A stretch of 13,851 nt of DNA from an uncultured Acidimicrobiaceae bacterium (GTDB lineage: Bacteria; Actinomycetota; Acidimicrobiia; Acidimicrobiales; RAAP-2): NCBI GenBank assembly GCA_937894805.1, contig CALAYR010000121.1:1-13851 (forward strand). The letters are read 5' to 3'. Positions within the stretch are counted from its first letter, which is position 1. Each line of letters starts with the position of its first letter. Below are positions 13,040 to 13,851 of this stretch, in pieces. The translations under genes were made by a program, and so were the position numbers. Under the pieces are notes generated by a model. That model had not been told where the DNA came from. It saw only the letters and a list, made by a program, of their open reading frames with translations, and ran no database searches.

Positions 13040-13749
13040 TATCGCCCTTCGGGCAGGCCGTGCTCGGCGACTTCTTGCGTGAAGCGACGAACGAACTCGT
13101 CGAGCCCGACGCCGCGCTCAGGATCGTTAGACCCGCGTGCGTTGATGCCCAGCGTGCGTTCGCGAACGTCGTCATCGCCAACGACCAAGATGTAGGGAAT
13201 CTTCTCTACTTTGGCCCGCCGAATGCGGCCACCGAGTGGCTCGCTTGCTTCATCGACAACCACTCGCGCTCCGGCCGCCTTGAGAACGTTGGCCACCTCC
13301 CAGGCGTAGTCATCGTGAATGTCGCGCACGCTCAACACGCGTACTTGTTCTGGTGCGAGCCAAGTAGGGAGCGCACCTGCATAGTGCTCAATCAGAATTG
13401 CGATGAAACGCTCGATAGAGCCAAAGAGTGCGCGGTGGATCATGATCGGACGGTGACGCTGGTTGTCCGAACCGATGTATGAAGAGTCGAATCGCTGCGG
13501 CAACTGGAAGTCCAACTGAATCGTTGACATCTGGTGCGTGCGACCGATGGCGTCCTTTGCTTGGACGGAAATCTTGGGGCCGTAGAAGGCACCGCCACCC
13601 TCATCAAGCACGAGTTCAAGTCCGTGGCCACGCGCCACTGACGTCAGCGTCTCTTCGGCCTCATTCCACTCCTCATCCGTACCCGCAGCCTTGCCCGGGG
13701 GTCGAGTGGAAATCTCGAGATAGAAATCGTTCAGGCCGAAGTCCCGCAT
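13039..13749 (-). CDS. thrS: Threonyl-tRNA synthetase, C-terminal part (N-terminal part missing at a junction)
   Basis: These 236 codons encode roughly the last third of ThrS, which charges tRNA-Thr. Visible parts are ISTRPPGKAAGTDEEWNEAE, then GGGAFYGPKI and the TIQLDFQLPQRF segment of the catalytic core. MIHRALFGSIERF holds a zinc-ligand His and motif 3. After PTWLAPEQV comes the anticodon-binding domain (about 130-236). ThrS is normally about 640 to 690 residues, so the editing domains and motif 1 are absent. Upstream of about 13747 the frame runs through 34 codons with two in-frame TGA stops and codes for something else. The apparent ATG at 13749 belongs to the foreign sequence and is not a real start. 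The essential nature of ThrS argues that the genome has an intact copy and that the break is an assembly artefact. The TAG stop overlaps the HIT start by one base. Confidence 0.92.
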   Translation of the reverse strand: MRDFGLNDFYLEISTRPPGKAAGTDEEWNEAEETLTSVARGHGLELVLDEGGGAFYGPKISVQAKDAIGRTHQMSTIQLDFQLPQRFDSSYIGSDNQRHRPIMIHRALFGSIERFIAILIEHYAGALPTWLAPEQVRVLSVRDIHDDYAWEVANVLKAAGARVVVDEASEPLGGRIRRAKVEKIPYILVVGDDDVRERTLGINARGSNDPERGVGLDEFVRRFTQEVAEHGLPEGR

Positions 13750-13851
13750 GCACGAACAGGTAGTCGCCGATTTCCACCTTGTCCTCGAGGCCCCACAGGA
13801 ATCGCATGTGCGATGCCGGGATCGCCTCCTTCAGATGCGCGCGGGTCAGCC
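13733..13851 (-). CDS. Metallophosphoesterase (Ser/Thr phosphatase-like) fragment, foreign to the rest of the window
   Basis: In a different frame from ThrS, the last 119 bases translate without stops to AHLKEAIPASHMRFLWGLED followed by KVEIGDYLFVHAGLRP. The block GDYLFVHAGLRP is the signature around a metal-ligand histidine in bacterial calcineurin-type metallophosphoesterases of the PP2A/ApaH-like group. The style of the flanking residues recalls alphaproteobacterial members. Homology stops at the proline codon (13733-13735), exactly where ThrS homology starts. It is an internal fragment with neither start nor stop. The most likely explanation is a chimeric contig end, not a neighbouring gene. 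Family is fairly sure; host lineage is an inference. Confidence 0.6.

Noticed and set aside
1..13851. tRNA, rRNA, riboswitch, CRISPR array, insertion sequence or attachment site
   Set aside because: No clover-leaf genes, repeats with regular spacers, transposase motifs or terminal inverted repeats were seen on either strand. Coding sequence fills nearly all of the window.

Overview
The window is a 13.7 kb stretch of an actinobacterial chromosome, very probably from an uncultured lineage such as Acidimicrobiia (the class is my inference), plus about 100 foreign bases at the right edge. Every gene is on the minus strand, so the window reads right to left. The order thrS, HIT protein, PI-phosphate synthase, PIM acyltransferase, PimA, pdxS, pdxT, yebC, ruvC, ruvA, ruvB, yajC, secD, secF, relA follows the mycobacterial Rv2614c to Rv2583c segment as I remember it. 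A mannosylated phosphatidylinositol pathway is itself an actinobacterial hallmark. Genes overlap by 1 to 8 bases or are separated by at most 75 bases. There is no gene-free stretch over 300 bases, no RNA gene, no mobile element and no CRISPR array.

Layout in transcription order: (1) 13039-13749, the C-terminal part of threonyl-tRNA synthetase, joined at about 13733-13747 to a fragment of an unrelated metallophosphoesterase; this looks like a contig-end chimera. (2) 9878-13039, a HIT-family nucleotide hydrolase/transferase and three enzymes that start phosphatidylinositol mannoside synthesis. (3) 8963-9868, a membrane protein resembling HtpX/M48 proteases with all catalytic residues replaced. 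(4) 7457-8937, the two subunits of PLP synthase. (5) 6245-7381, an unrecognised exported, C-terminally anchored protein of three exact 89-residue repeats. (6) 3278-6187, YebC and the RuvC-RuvA-RuvB Holliday-junction machinery. (7) 247-3228, YajC-SecD-SecF of the Sec translocon. (8) 1-226, the N-terminus of the (p)ppGpp synthetase/hydrolase.

Most of this is conserved housekeeping. The accessory parts are the 89-residue-repeat surface protein between pdxT and yebC and the catalytically dead HtpX-like protein between pimA and pdxS. RNA-level signals worth testing are an inverted repeat that would hide the yebC ribosome binding site, back-to-back inverted repeats before the PI-phosphate synthase gene, and a possible leaderless promoter for ruvCAB. 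Several start codons were placed by stop/start overlaps (ruvA, pimA, pdxT) or by a strong Shine-Dalgarno (yajC). I see no convincing intrinsic terminator.
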